A program made the translations under genes and the position numbers. 16,046 bases of DNA, from contig CAZUAH010000305.1 of the NCBI GenBank assembly GCA_964617665.1, positions 1 through 16,046 on the forward strand, written 5' to 3'. The notes beneath the pieces are model-generated. The model was not told the DNA's origin, ran no database searches, and was given only the letters and a program-made list of their open reading frames with translations. Shown here in pieces: positions 1 to 7,316 of the stretch; the first letter of the stretch is position 1; each line of letters starts with the position of its first letter. Origin of the DNA: JADHUC01 sp964617665. Lineage in GTDB: Bacteria; Planctomycetota; Planctomycetia; Pirellulales; Pirellulaceae.

Positions 1-676
1 ACACGATCGTCTTGACGCCGAGCCTTTCCAGGTTCGTCACCTCTTCCAGGACCTTGTCAATCGGCTTGCACCGGTACCGAGTACCGAAGAGAACGCTGAC
101 GTCGCAGAACTCGCAGTCAAACGGGCATCCACGCGATGTCTGCACGGCACCAACACGATAGTGCCGCAACTGCTTCGCAAGACTATCCCAACGCGGCGGT
201 GGAGTTAGAGCAAGATCCACTGCGCCTAGTTGTCGGTACGTATGTCGCTGATTCCCGTTCCGCCAGTCGGCTAGGAATTCCGGCCAGATCAGTTCCGCCT
301 CGCCGATGAACAAATGGTCGAAATCGTTCTGACAGTGTTGCGGTTGAGAAGAAGCCCCCGGTCCACCAATGGCGACCGAAACTCCACGTTTGCGAACTGT
401 CTGGGCTATCTCCTTGGCACGTGGCAGATGGCCCATAAAGCCCGTGATCCCCACCAGATCGTATTGTCCCAGGCTGGATGCTTCGTCGACTCGACCGTGG
501 ACGGCTTCATCCCACAAATCCACCTCGAAGTCGTCCGGAGTTAATGCGGCGACAGTCGCTATGTGCAGCGGCGCCATGAACCTCTTCGTCTTCATGAAGG
601 GGAGTTTCAAATACGACGTATCCTGGGTCAGTTCAAATCCCAGGGGCACGGGCGACACTAAAAGGATTCTCTTCAT
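1..676 (-). CDS. B12-binding radical SAM protein (3' end beyond window)
   Basis: Only the N-terminal 225 codons are in the window; the reading frame stays open to base 1. I read it directly from the minus strand, starting MKRILLVSPVPLGFELTQ. Residues about 1-135 look like the Rossmann-type cobalamin-binding domain of this superfamily: a strand near the N terminus, 'VDLWDEAV' near 52-59, 'YDLVGITGF' near 72-80, 'VAIGGPG' near 101-107 and 'FIGEAE' near 123-128. The radical SAM cysteine motif CxxxCxxC follows at C184, C188 and C191 (CPFDCEFC), which binds the 4Fe-4S cluster that cleaves S-adenosylmethionine. Known members methylate unactivated carbon or phosphorus, or rearrange carbon skeletons; many sit in lipid and natural-product clusters. 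Its place last in this PKS operon suggests a tailoring step such as C-methylation, but the substrate cannot be read. The start is supported by GGAG 8 nt upstream. It begins 40 nt after the methyltransferase stop. Confidence 0.9.
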   Translation of the reverse strand, partial: MKRILLVSPVPLGFELTQDTSYLKLPFMKTKRFMAPLHIATVAALTPDDFEVDLWDEAVHGRVDEASSLGQYDLVGITGFMGHLPRAKEIAQTVRKRGVSVAIGGPGASSQPQHCQNDFDHLFIGEAELIWPEFLADWRNGNQRHTYRQLGAVDLALTPPPRWDSLAKQLRHYRVGAVQTSRGCPFDCEFCDVSVLFGTRYRCKPIDKVLEEVTNLERLGVKTIV

Positions 677-684
677 CGCGTATT

Positions 685-688
685 CTCC
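685..688 (-). promoter_or_regulatory. Ribosome binding site of the radical SAM gene
   Basis: GGAG on the minus strand, 8 nt before the ATG at 676. It fixes the start of the radical SAM gene and lies in a 40-nt gap with no visible terminator hairpin. Confidence 0.6.
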
Positions 689-716
689 GAGGTGTTGTGC
701 GTCTTCTGATCTTGGT

Positions 717-1511
717 TCAGGTCTTGCTTGCCGCGGCCAAGAGATAGTATTCCGTGTGAAGCGCGCGGCGATATGTATGGTGAAGGTACTTGTCTAGTTC
801 ATCGCGGGTGATCGCTCGTGTCAGGAACTCCTGATGGGCATAATTGACGACGTGCCAAAAATGCCGTCTCCAGCACTCTTCCGTTACGTCGACGACCTCG
901 ATTTCGCTGAATCCTGCCCCGCGGAAAAGTCCGGCGTATTCTTCTGGACCTGCCACGTAGTTTCTTTCGGTCCGGCTCTCTATCGTTCGTTCGCCTTCGA
1001 GGGTCATGAGGATGTCTGAAAGCACCAGACGGCCGCCGGGCTTTAGGACTCGGTGGGCTTCTCTCAGGAATTTCTCTCTGGTGCAGAAGTGAAACGCCGC
1101 CTCGACACAGATGACGTTGTCGAACGAGGCGTCTGCGAACTCGAGGTTGGCGGCATCCATCACTCGAAACGTGCAGCCGGGCGCGTTGACGCGAGCGGAC
1201 TCCAATTGCTTTTCCGAAATGTTGATTCCGGTCGCGTTCTCGGCCGAGTAGTGCTTCAGCAAGTACGCCGTGGTGGCACCCTTCCCGCAGGCCACGTCAA
1301 GGATCGTACCTCGCTTGTCCGGCAGGAGATCAACGAGCTTTTCCATCAGATTGTCGCATGCCTGCTTCTGATTCTCGGTCTGCTCGCCCCAGTAGCCGAG
1401 GTTGATATAGTGGCTGTCGCCGTAATAAGCGGGCAGCGCAGGCATGGCGCAGATCTCGTCGTAACGTCTGAGAATGTATTGCTGCATTTCTTGAGTGTCT
1501 GCTGTAGTCAT
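717..1511 (-). CDS. SAM-dependent class I methyltransferase
   Basis: 264 aa, usual size for a small-molecule methyltransferase of the UbiE/sterol/cyclopropane-type group. Motif I is LDVACGKG at residues 71-78. 'GINIS' at 95-99 is the end of strand 2, a form common in enzymes acting on lipids and polyketides. 'MDAANLEF' at 118-125 carries the acidic residue (D119) expected near the adenine ring. 'FLREAHRVLKPGGRLVLSDIL' at 148-168 is the typical motif III region. It should transfer a methyl group from SAM to C or O of the cluster's product or a precursor; which one cannot be told. It resembles the C-terminal domain of the preceding gene closely (shared 'AC(D/E)NLM' and 'LKPGGRLV' blocks, same order and spacing), so the two probably arose by duplication. 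Start: ATG at 1511, with an AAAGAGA-like site 6 nt upstream; the gap to the preceding gene is 41 nt. An out-of-frame ATG at 1518 is not used. Confidence 0.9.
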   Translation of the reverse strand: MTTADTQEMQQYILRRYDEICAMPALPAYYGDSHYINLGYWGEQTENQKQACDNLMEKLVDLLPDKRGTILDVACGKGATTAYLLKHYSAENATGINISEKQLESARVNAPGCTFRVMDAANLEFADASFDNVICVEAAFHFCTREKFLREAHRVLKPGGRLVLSDILMTLEGERTIESRTERNYVAGPEEYAGLFRGAGFSEIEVVDVTEECWRRHFWHVVNYAHQEFLTRAITRDELDKYLHHTYRRALHTEYYLLAAASKT

Positions 1512-1552
1512 GATGCATCTCTTTGGTTTAGGCCCATGTGTCTCCCATTAGT

Positions 1553-3916
1553 TCAATCCAGGCCGGCGTTCTGGTTTTCCGGCTTGCATGCTGTAACGAG
1601 TAGGCACTGACGTACAGCGTCTTCCACTTTCAGCAAGTGCCCATCCAGCTTTCTCAGAACATCCGCTTCCATCTCTCCAGAGAGCCCTTTCATCGCGATA
1701 TACTCAGCTCGATGTTTGCGAAACCCGTTTAAACATGGCGCCGTCACGTCGGCCAAGCGAATCGAGCGAAATCCCACCGCATGCAACCGTTCGCGATACT
1801 CGTCAACCGTTTCCACAGGACGCTCGCGGAACAAGACGCGACTTGTGCCAGCCACGGCTCGCAGCACATCGAAGCAAACAAGCCGGCCACCCGGTTTCAG
1901 CGCGCGAAAGACATCGCGCAGTGTTTTACGGTTTGTCGGGGTCGAATGAAGTCGTTTGGCCCAGATTGCCACATCAAACGATTCCGAAGGCAGTTTCAGT
2001 TTGGGCAGTCTGCGATAGAGGAATCGCAGATTGGGAAACGCCTTCTGACAAGCCCGCCAGTCGCGCTTGGCTTTGGCAACAGCAGTGATTGCATCGCCAT
2101 GGAAGTGCTTTGACAGATATTCCGTTGTTGCTCCCAAACCGCAGTCGATTTCGACAACGGTTCCGCATTTTTCGGGAACAAAGGCCAGGATTTCGTCCAT
2201 CAGGTTTTCACACGCGGTGCGCGCATCCTTGATGCCATCCCGCCAACAACCGAAATGGCGAAATCCAGTGCCTCCGTAGAAATGCCCCAGAACCTTTTTC
2301 AGGTACTCGTCGTTCCCTGATGCCGTTCCGTTCGTGAGCAGGGCAACCCTAACCGGGGCGACCGGGCCCTGCGCGTTTGAAGTTGAATTGGTTTCGATAA
2401 CCGGGCTGCGCGAACCCTGCCAGACTTCGAGGCCACCGCTGGGGTTGTGCTCGTACGACCATCCGGCCGATCTTCGAATGGCCACTTCCGGCGCAAATGG
2501 GTTGGTAGCACCGACATACAGTCCGTGGGGAGTCGACGCCATCGACCGCGCCCCATAGTTATACGGATTGCCGAAGCCGTTCTGGGTGACGGGAAACCAG
2601 CGGGCGCCGTCGCGGGTGCGCCAAAGGTCGAATCCTCCCCAACGATTTACCATCCGGTCGATCTTCTCCGGAGAACGGATCGGAATGTGCTCGGGCCATC
2701 GCTCGTGCCGGCTGTATTTCAGGCTCATGAACCAATCGAACGTTCCGACATAAAGCCAGCCTTCGTGTTCGCGCATGGACCAGATATAGCCGGCGAAGCA
2801 CTTCCCAAATCCCGGTCCAAGGCCGCTAAGCGGCACCTTAAGACCTTCGGGTGTGATTCGAGGTTCGCCGACCAGTAGGTCCCAAGAATCGTCCGGATGA
2901 ATGCGGAGGATTTCGCCCGCGGCCGGGCCAACTTTGTTGGCAATGTCGCAGCCACCATCCTGGATCCCGCTGCCCACATACAAGCTGCCGTTGAAAGGCC
3001 GCAAACTGATCGCGCCTTGATTCAGCCTCCCTCGATAAGCGCCGTGTCCAATCACTTTCTTCCACTTGTAGGGCGGCGTCCCCTCGGCATCGGTCTTCCA
3101 GATCTGAAATCCCTCGTTCACGTTCATCGTGCCCGCGTACAGGTGGCCGTTGAATTCGGCCATCTCGAAAACGCTCAGGTTGTTGGTGTCTCCGAAGTGA
3201 GGTTCGCATGCGACATGCCATTCCCCTCCAGTCGGATCGGCACTGGCGAGAATGATCATCGACTGTCCGAAGTTGTACGATTTCCTTTGGCCTTTCTTGC
3301 CCACGGCCGGCGAGGCAAACAGACGGCCTTTGAAGGGGGTGAATGCCCGGATTCCTCTAGGTTGGTAGACATCGGGGAAGCCCAATCCTTCGTCAGTGGC
3401 GACGTGAAAACTCTCGCCGTCCGTCGATGCGAGCATCACGGCCGCGGTCTGATAGGTTGACATGGTCGGCGCATAGAGCACCTCGCTCGATTCGCCGGGT
3501 CTCTGAAACGTGACCAGCGTACGGAAGCACACCGACATGGGAACCTGAGCACCGTCGACGCCTTCGACAAGCGGTGAACTAAACGCCCTGGTCCATTGGT
3601 TCGTCGGCGGGTGGTATCGCCAGATCTCGGCCCGCAAGTCAATGTCCCACAGGCCCTTGGGGATCTTGACCGGCCAGACTGCGGCTAGGCAGTCGGGACT
3701 GTCCTCGGAGCGTTGCCGACCCCGGTAGGCCAGACATGCCCGCGACGTGCCCACGTACAAATGGTCGCGGAACCATGCCATCGAATGCGCATAGGCATTG
3801 TATGGATCGCCGAATCCGTTCGCAGCGACCCGGCAAAAGTTCTGCCCCGTTAGGCCCGGACCCGCCGGATCTCGGGCAGCAATCGGAGTTGTCTCGATAT
3901 GGCTGCTGACCATCAT
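1553..3916 (-). CDS. Repeat (propeller-like) protein fused to a methyltransferase-like domain
   Basis: 787 aa. Residues about 30-500 hold repeated strand motifs: LYVGT 53-57, RLFAS 198-202, LYAGT 259-263, LYVGS 312-316, LYVGT 388-392, LYVGA 466-470. The block 'NGFGDPYNAYAHSM' at 33-46 recurs as 'NGFGNPYNYGARSM' at 446-459. This looks like a closed beta-propeller or similar ring of blades; I do not recognise a named family. After a Ser/Pro-rich linker (about 500-535), residues 537-780 match a class I methyltransferase and the downstream 264-aa methyltransferase in particular. Motif I survives as VEIDCGLG (588-595) and 'LKPGGRLV' is intact (673-680). The end of strand 2 reads AVAKAKRDW and the position of the adenine-contacting Asp reads RR (635-636), so SAM binding may be lost. 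There is no signal peptide, so it is likely cytosolic. The gene begins 3 nt after the CoA-transferase stop. Two adjacent ATGs occur (3916 and 3913); the first is taken. Possible roles are a scaffold, a binding protein or a regulatory partner of the active methyltransferase (inference). Confidence 0.85.
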   Translation of the reverse strand: MMVSSHIETTPIAARDPAGPGLTGQNFCRVAANGFGDPYNAYAHSMAWFRDHLYVGTSRACLAYRGRQRSEDSPDCLAAVWPVKIPKGLWDIDLRAEIWRYHPPTNQWTRAFSSPLVEGVDGAQVPMSVCFRTLVTFQRPGESSEVLYAPTMSTYQTAAVMLASTDGESFHVATDEGLGFPDVYQPRGIRAFTPFKGRLFASPAVGKKGQRKSYNFGQSMIILASADPTGGEWHVACEPHFGDTNNLSVFEMAEFNGHLYAGTMNVNEGFQIWKTDAEGTPPYKWKKVIGHGAYRGRLNQGAISLRPFNGSLYVGSGIQDGGCDIANKVGPAAGEILRIHPDDSWDLLVGEPRITPEGLKVPLSGLGPGFGKCFAGYIWSMREHEGWLYVGTFDWFMSLKYSRHERWPEHIPIRSPEKIDRMVNRWGGFDLWRTRDGARWFPVTQNGFGNPYNYGARSMASTPHGLYVGATNPFAPEVAIRRSAGWSYEHNPSGGLEVWQGSRSPVIETNSTSNAQGPVAPVRVALLTNGTASGNDEYLKKVLGHFYGGTGFRHFGCWRDGIKDARTACENLMDEILAFVPEKCGTVVEIDCGLGATTEYLSKHFHGDAITAVAKAKRDWRACQKAFPNLRFLYRRLPKLKLPSESFDVAIWAKRLHSTPTNRKTLRDVFRALKPGGRLVCFDVLRAVAGTSRVLFRERPVETVDEYRERLHAVGFRSIRLADVTAPCLNGFRKHRAEYIAMKGLSGEMEADVLRKLDGHLLKVEDAVRQCLLVTACKPENQNAGLD

Positions 3917-3919
3917 GCG

Positions 3920-6343
3920 TTACTCGGGATCGTATGCTGTGCCGATCTCTTCCTCTCTCACGGGTTCAATCGGATCTTCGGCCCTGCCCAGCCGCTCGCG
4001 CAGTACCAGCGTATTGTGTTCGCCCAGGTCCGGGCCGCGCCATCGGACTTTGCCTCCACTCCGGGACAGGCGAAACGGCATCCCCATGAACAACTTGTCG
4101 GACCCACCAACACTGTTTGTGAAGTAGCCTCGGCTTCTCAAGTGTTGGTCGCCGGCTATGTCGGCTACATCCAAAACTGCACCAGCGGGTACGCGATGGC
4201 TCTGCAGAATCTGCATGGCCTCGTAGTGCGTCCGCGTGCCCGTCCATTTTTCGATTAGCTGATCCAACTCGTCGTGATTCGCTCGCCTGGCCGCCACGGA
4301 CGAAAACCGTTTGTCTGTTTTCCATTCCAGTCGGTCCAACGCCTCACAGAATCTCGCCCATTCTTGTTCCGAGCGAACGGTCAGCGTGACCCACTTGTCT
4401 TCGCCTTGGCATCGGTAGCAACCCCGCGGCGCGAAGTGGCGGTGCCGGTTTCCCATTGGCAGGGCGTGTTTGTTGTTAATTGCATATTCCAACAAATGCT
4501 CGCCAATCAACGCGTGTGTGGGCAACTCCATCTGCGAGAGATCAATATGCTGTCCGCAGCCCGTCTGCTGCCGATGCAGCAAGGCCGTCATGACCGCCGC
4601 GGCCCCTCCAATTCCGTTGATAACGTCCATTTCCGGAAACCGATAAGGCCGATCATCCTGGCCGTAGCCCGTCAAGTTCTGGATGCCGCTCATCACTTCC
4701 AGCACGGCGCCATAAGCGGGATATGCCGCATAAGGCCCGGTCTTCCCATATGCCGCCATAGAGAGCACGATGAGATCCGGATTGATCTCGATGAGGTTGT
4801 CGTACGCGAGGCCCAGTCGCTCCATCACTCCGCCGCGGCCGTTTTCTACTACCACATCTGACTGCCGGACCAAGTCGGTGTAGATCTCGCGGTCCTTTTC
4901 TTCCTTCAGGTCCAACGTGATGCTGTATTTATTGCGATTCAGTTGGAACCAGATCGGCTGGTTGTTGTAGACCTCTGCCTTCTTCTGGCCCGCACGAAAC
5001 AGGCATAACCGCTTCGTGTACTCCACGCGAATGACCTCGGCGCCGAAATCAGCCAGTATTCGCGTACAATGAGGTCCCGACCACGCATGGGTCATGTCGA
5101 GAACGCGGATGCCGTCCAGCGGCATCGAAGTTGTGGCAAGGGCGCTACTGGGCCGGACTTCGTTTCGCGACGTTTCGACCGATGCATGGACGGTCTGATT
5201 GTGTTCGCCCAACAACGGCGATCGTGCCGACCGCCACGGAGTCCGCGACATCTTGAACGGAGCGCCGCAGTACTTGTACCTGCCAACCGCTGGATGCTCG
5301 ATTTCGACGAAGAAATCCCTGACGCTGTGCTGAGGCGACTGTAAGACCTCGTCGAAGTCAGCGAGGAATCCAAATGCCAGATCGCGTTGGATGCCGGCTT
5401 CAAATACTTCCTTCTTCGTGTGGTTTGCGAGCCACGGCTCGACGCAAGCATTCACTTCGTCGCGATGTTCGACTCGGCCGCGTACATGCCGAAGTTTCTC
5501 GCGGAGTAGCCTCGGTTCTTCGAAAAGCTCGGCGCCTTTCGTCCAGCGACGGAACGGCGCGCAGGCAACCGCTGCGTATCCGTCTCGGCAGCGGTGAAGT
5601 CCCCACGGCGCGAATGTGTGAGGCCCTCTCCGCGCGACCTTCCCAGTGTGCAGGTGAGTCGTCAGGCTGTTCTCGATGTTCTCTAAACCGCACTCCATGG
5701 CGGACACATCCACATATCGTCCGTGGCCCGTGCGTGCACGCTGGAAAAGCGACATGAGGATGGCCGTGTACGCGTGAAGGCCGGCCGAGTACTGTGTGAC
5801 GGCTGGCCCGCAAGTCAGTGGTACTCTGTCGGGATCGCCACTCACGTACATTCCACCGCTCATGGCGTAGGTTTGGATCTCTTCGGCCTCGTAATTCCGA
5901 TACGGGCCGGTCTGTCCGAAGTTGGAGATCGAGGCCACCACGAGAAGCGGGTTGATCGCGTCCAAGGAATCGTAGTCCAGTCCCAGATCTGCCATCACCC
6001 CCGGCGAGAAGCTCTCGACCAGCACATCCGCACGCTCGATCAGCTTCTTGAGAGTTTCGATTCCCTCGTCCGTCTGCAGGTCCAGCGTGATGCTCTTTTT
6101 GCCGGTGTTAAGCCAAAGAAACGGGATACTGCTTTCCAGCCCTTCGTTGCCATTACAAAACGGACCAACGCCACGCATTTTGTCGCCCGTTTCCGGCGGT
6201 TCTACCTTGATCACTTCGGCCCCAAAGCCAGCCGCCAACTTCGTACAATACGAACCAGCGATATCCTGCGTCAGGTCGATGACGCGGATTTGCGACAACG
6301 CCTGAGGCGAAACGGCCGATTCGTGGAGTTGGTTGACTGTCAT
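3920..6343 (-). CDS. Tandem family III (CaiB/BaiF) CoA-transferase fusion
   Basis: 807 aa, two copies of a domain that is usually a separate protein of about 400 aa. Copy 1 spans about 18-385 and copy 2 about 408-785. Each starts with the family's N-terminal strand block (IRVIDLTQDIAGSYCTKLAAGFGAEVIKVE; IRVLDMTHAWSGPHCTRILADFGAEVIRVE, both beginning 'IRV'), has 'KSITLDL'/'YSITLDL', a 'GQTGPY'/'GKTGPY' loop, and ends in 'PLLGEHN'/'PDLGEHN'. By comparison with E. coli formyl-CoA transferase, whose nucleophile Asp169 lies four residues before a conserved Gly, copy 2 has Asp573 in 'EMDVINGIGG' while copy 1 has Gln184 in 'VTQYSAGLH'. So only copy 2 should form the acyl-enzyme intermediate. The same tandem layout is known in the DMSP CoA-transferase/lyase DddD, though the PKS setting points to a different acid here. 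Likely role: moving CoA between carboxylic acids to feed or collect an acyl chain. It starts 39 nt after the hydrolase stop with no strong Shine-Dalgarno site. Confidence 0.9.
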   Translation of the reverse strand: MTVNQLHESAVSPQALSQIRVIDLTQDIAGSYCTKLAAGFGAEVIKVEPPETGDKMRGVGPFCNGNEGLESSIPFLWLNTGKKSITLDLQTDEGIETLKKLIERADVLVESFSPGVMADLGLDYDSLDAINPLLVVASISNFGQTGPYRNYEAEEIQTYAMSGGMYVSGDPDRVPLTCGPAVTQYSAGLHAYTAILMSLFQRARTGHGRYVDVSAMECGLENIENSLTTHLHTGKVARRGPHTFAPWGLHRCRDGYAAVACAPFRRWTKGAELFEEPRLLREKLRHVRGRVEHRDEVNACVEPWLANHTKKEVFEAGIQRDLAFGFLADFDEVLQSPQHSVRDFFVEIEHPAVGRYKYCGAPFKMSRTPWRSARSPLLGEHNQTVHASVETSRNEVRPSSALATTSMPLDGIRVLDMTHAWSGPHCTRILADFGAEVIRVEYTKRLCLFRAGQKKAEVYNNQPIWFQLNRNKYSITLDLKEEKDREIYTDLVRQSDVVVENGRGGVMERLGLAYDNLIEINPDLIVLSMAAYGKTGPYAAYPAYGAVLEVMSGIQNLTGYGQDDRPYRFPEMDVINGIGGAAAVMTALLHRQQTGCGQHIDLSQMELPTHALIGEHLLEYAINNKHALPMGNRHRHFAPRGCYRCQGEDKWVTLTVRSEQEWARFCEALDRLEWKTDKRFSSVAARRANHDELDQLIEKWTGTRTHYEAMQILQSHRVPAGAVLDVADIAGDQHLRSRGYFTNSVGGSDKLFMGMPFRLSRSGGKVRWRGPDLGEHNTLVLRERLGRAEDPIEPVREEEIGTAYDPE

Positions 6344-6382
6344 GATTCGTTGCCGGTGATCAGTTCAGTTGGGGTTTCCTTT

Positions 6383-7303
6383 TCAGGTAGCCGAATTCGT
6401 CAGACTTGGAGTAGCGATGGATCCTGAGCCGGTGTTTATTCGCAGACCGTCACCTTTTAGAAACGGGCGGACCATACTGACAAACTCCTCGGAACGACTT
6501 AGCGGAAAAAAGTGGCCGGCATCTGGGATCACGACGCCCCGACAGTCGGCTAAATGCGATTCCAGCCCGCGCAGCGAGCGCAGCATGGGCGACTTTCCGC
6601 CGTAGACGGCAAGCGTCGGATGGGCTATGGTGGCCAGCTTCTCGACGGTAAGTCCAGCTATGTCAGTCAGGTCGTCGCGCGCGGTCGTTGTATTCATCAG
6701 TTCCAGCCATCGTGCGGCTGAGCGATTGCCCCCGCCCCATCGACTGAATGGAACGAACAGCGGCGTTCCCTTTAGCTGGTCTCTGGCCGCTTGCCATTTG
6801 GGGGAGGCCAGTTGCTCCAAGAGCCAAATGCCGGAGTCCTTGACGTCATCGGGGATCTCGAAACCCAAGTCTCTGAGGCGTTTTCTCGCCTCGGCCCAAT
6901 TGGGCCAATCTGCCGGGCGCTGGGTCGGCTGGAAAGCCCGGATTCGAGAATCCGCAAGGGTCAAACTGGATGCCCGGCCGGGGTGTCGTAGCGCAAGCTG
7001 CAAGGCCACGACTCCGCCTAGACTATGTCCGACCAGATGAGCCCGAGAGATATCTAGATTGTCGAGTAGGTGCAGAAGGTCCTTGGCCATATCCGCGGTT
7101 GTGTATCCCGACGGTGGCATCGAGCTGTAACCGTGACCGCGAAGATCGTACACCGTCACGCGGTGGTCCCGAGCCAGTGGCAGCAGCACGTCGAAGTGCC
7201 AGAGGGCGTGGTTTGCCCCCAGTCCATGGATCAATACCACGTCGCTGCCTTTGCCGATGCGACGGTAATTGGTCGAAATGCCGTTCAGTTTGACGATGGT
7301 CAT
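6383..7303 (-). CDS. Alpha/beta-hydrolase-fold protein, possible chain-releasing enzyme
   Basis: 306 aa, standard length. Oxyanion-hole region VLIHGLGANHALW (23-35), 'YDLRGHGYS' (52-60), nucleophile elbow GHSLGG with Ser94, and catalytic His264 in 'DAGHFFPL'. The usual acid after strand 7 is absent: that segment reads 'VYGGKSPM' (233-240). Asp118 in 'LADSR' sits right after strand 6, the alternative acid position used by some family members. No signal peptide. A 25-residue C-terminal tail rich in Ser, Thr and Gly follows the fold. In a PKS operon, a thioesterase-like release or hydrolysis of an ester is a sensible guess; the sequence alone does not exclude an epoxide hydrolase, lactonase or other esterase. 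It begins 13 nt after the phosphohydrolase stop, with GAGGA 4 nt before the ATG. Confidence 0.88.
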   Translation of the reverse strand: MTIVKLNGISTNYRRIGKGSDVVLIHGLGANHALWHFDVLLPLARDHRVTVYDLRGHGYSSMPPSGYTTADMAKDLLHLLDNLDISRAHLVGHSLGGVVALQLALRHPGRASSLTLADSRIRAFQPTQRPADWPNWAEARKRLRDLGFEIPDDVKDSGIWLLEQLASPKWQAARDQLKGTPLFVPFSRWGGGNRSAARWLELMNTTTARDDLTDIAGLTVEKLATIAHPTLAVYGGKSPMLRSLRGLESHLADCRGVVIPDAGHFFPLSRSEEFVSMVRPFLKGDGLRINTGSGSIATPSLTNSAT

Positions 7304-7307
7304 GTTA

Positions 7308-7312
7308 TCCTC
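7308..7312 (-). promoter_or_regulatory. Ribosome binding site of the alpha/beta hydrolase
   Basis: GAGGA on the minus strand, 4 nt before the ATG at 7303. It lies between that start and the stop codon of the upstream gene (7317-7319), so the two genes are likely co-translated from one message. Confidence 0.5.
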
Positions 7313-7316
7313 GGGA

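Noticed and set aside
677..716. Possible terminator between the methyltransferase and the radical SAM gene
   Set aside because: I find no stem-loop followed by a T-run on the minus strand; the gap only holds a ribosome site.
1330..1518. Minus-strand frame starting at an ATG 7 nt before the methyltransferase start
   Set aside because: It is out of frame with the methyltransferase and its translation is Arg/His-rich without family likeness.
3920..6343. Conserved Glu217 and Glu606 (after 'DVSAM' and 'DLSQM') as the CoA-transferase nucleophiles
   Set aside because: By comparison with E. coli formyl-CoA transferase the nucleophile lies earlier, in the segment four residues before a conserved Gly, which gives Asp573 in copy 2 and Gln184 in copy 1.
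3920..6343. Calling the tandem CoA-transferase DddD (DMSP lyase)
   Set aside because: The domain layout matches, but layout alone is not enough for the substrate and the PKS context argues for another acid.
5723..6427. Plus-strand open frame of 234 codons
   Set aside because: Antisense to the first CoA-transferase half, whose family motifs are unmistakable on the minus strand.
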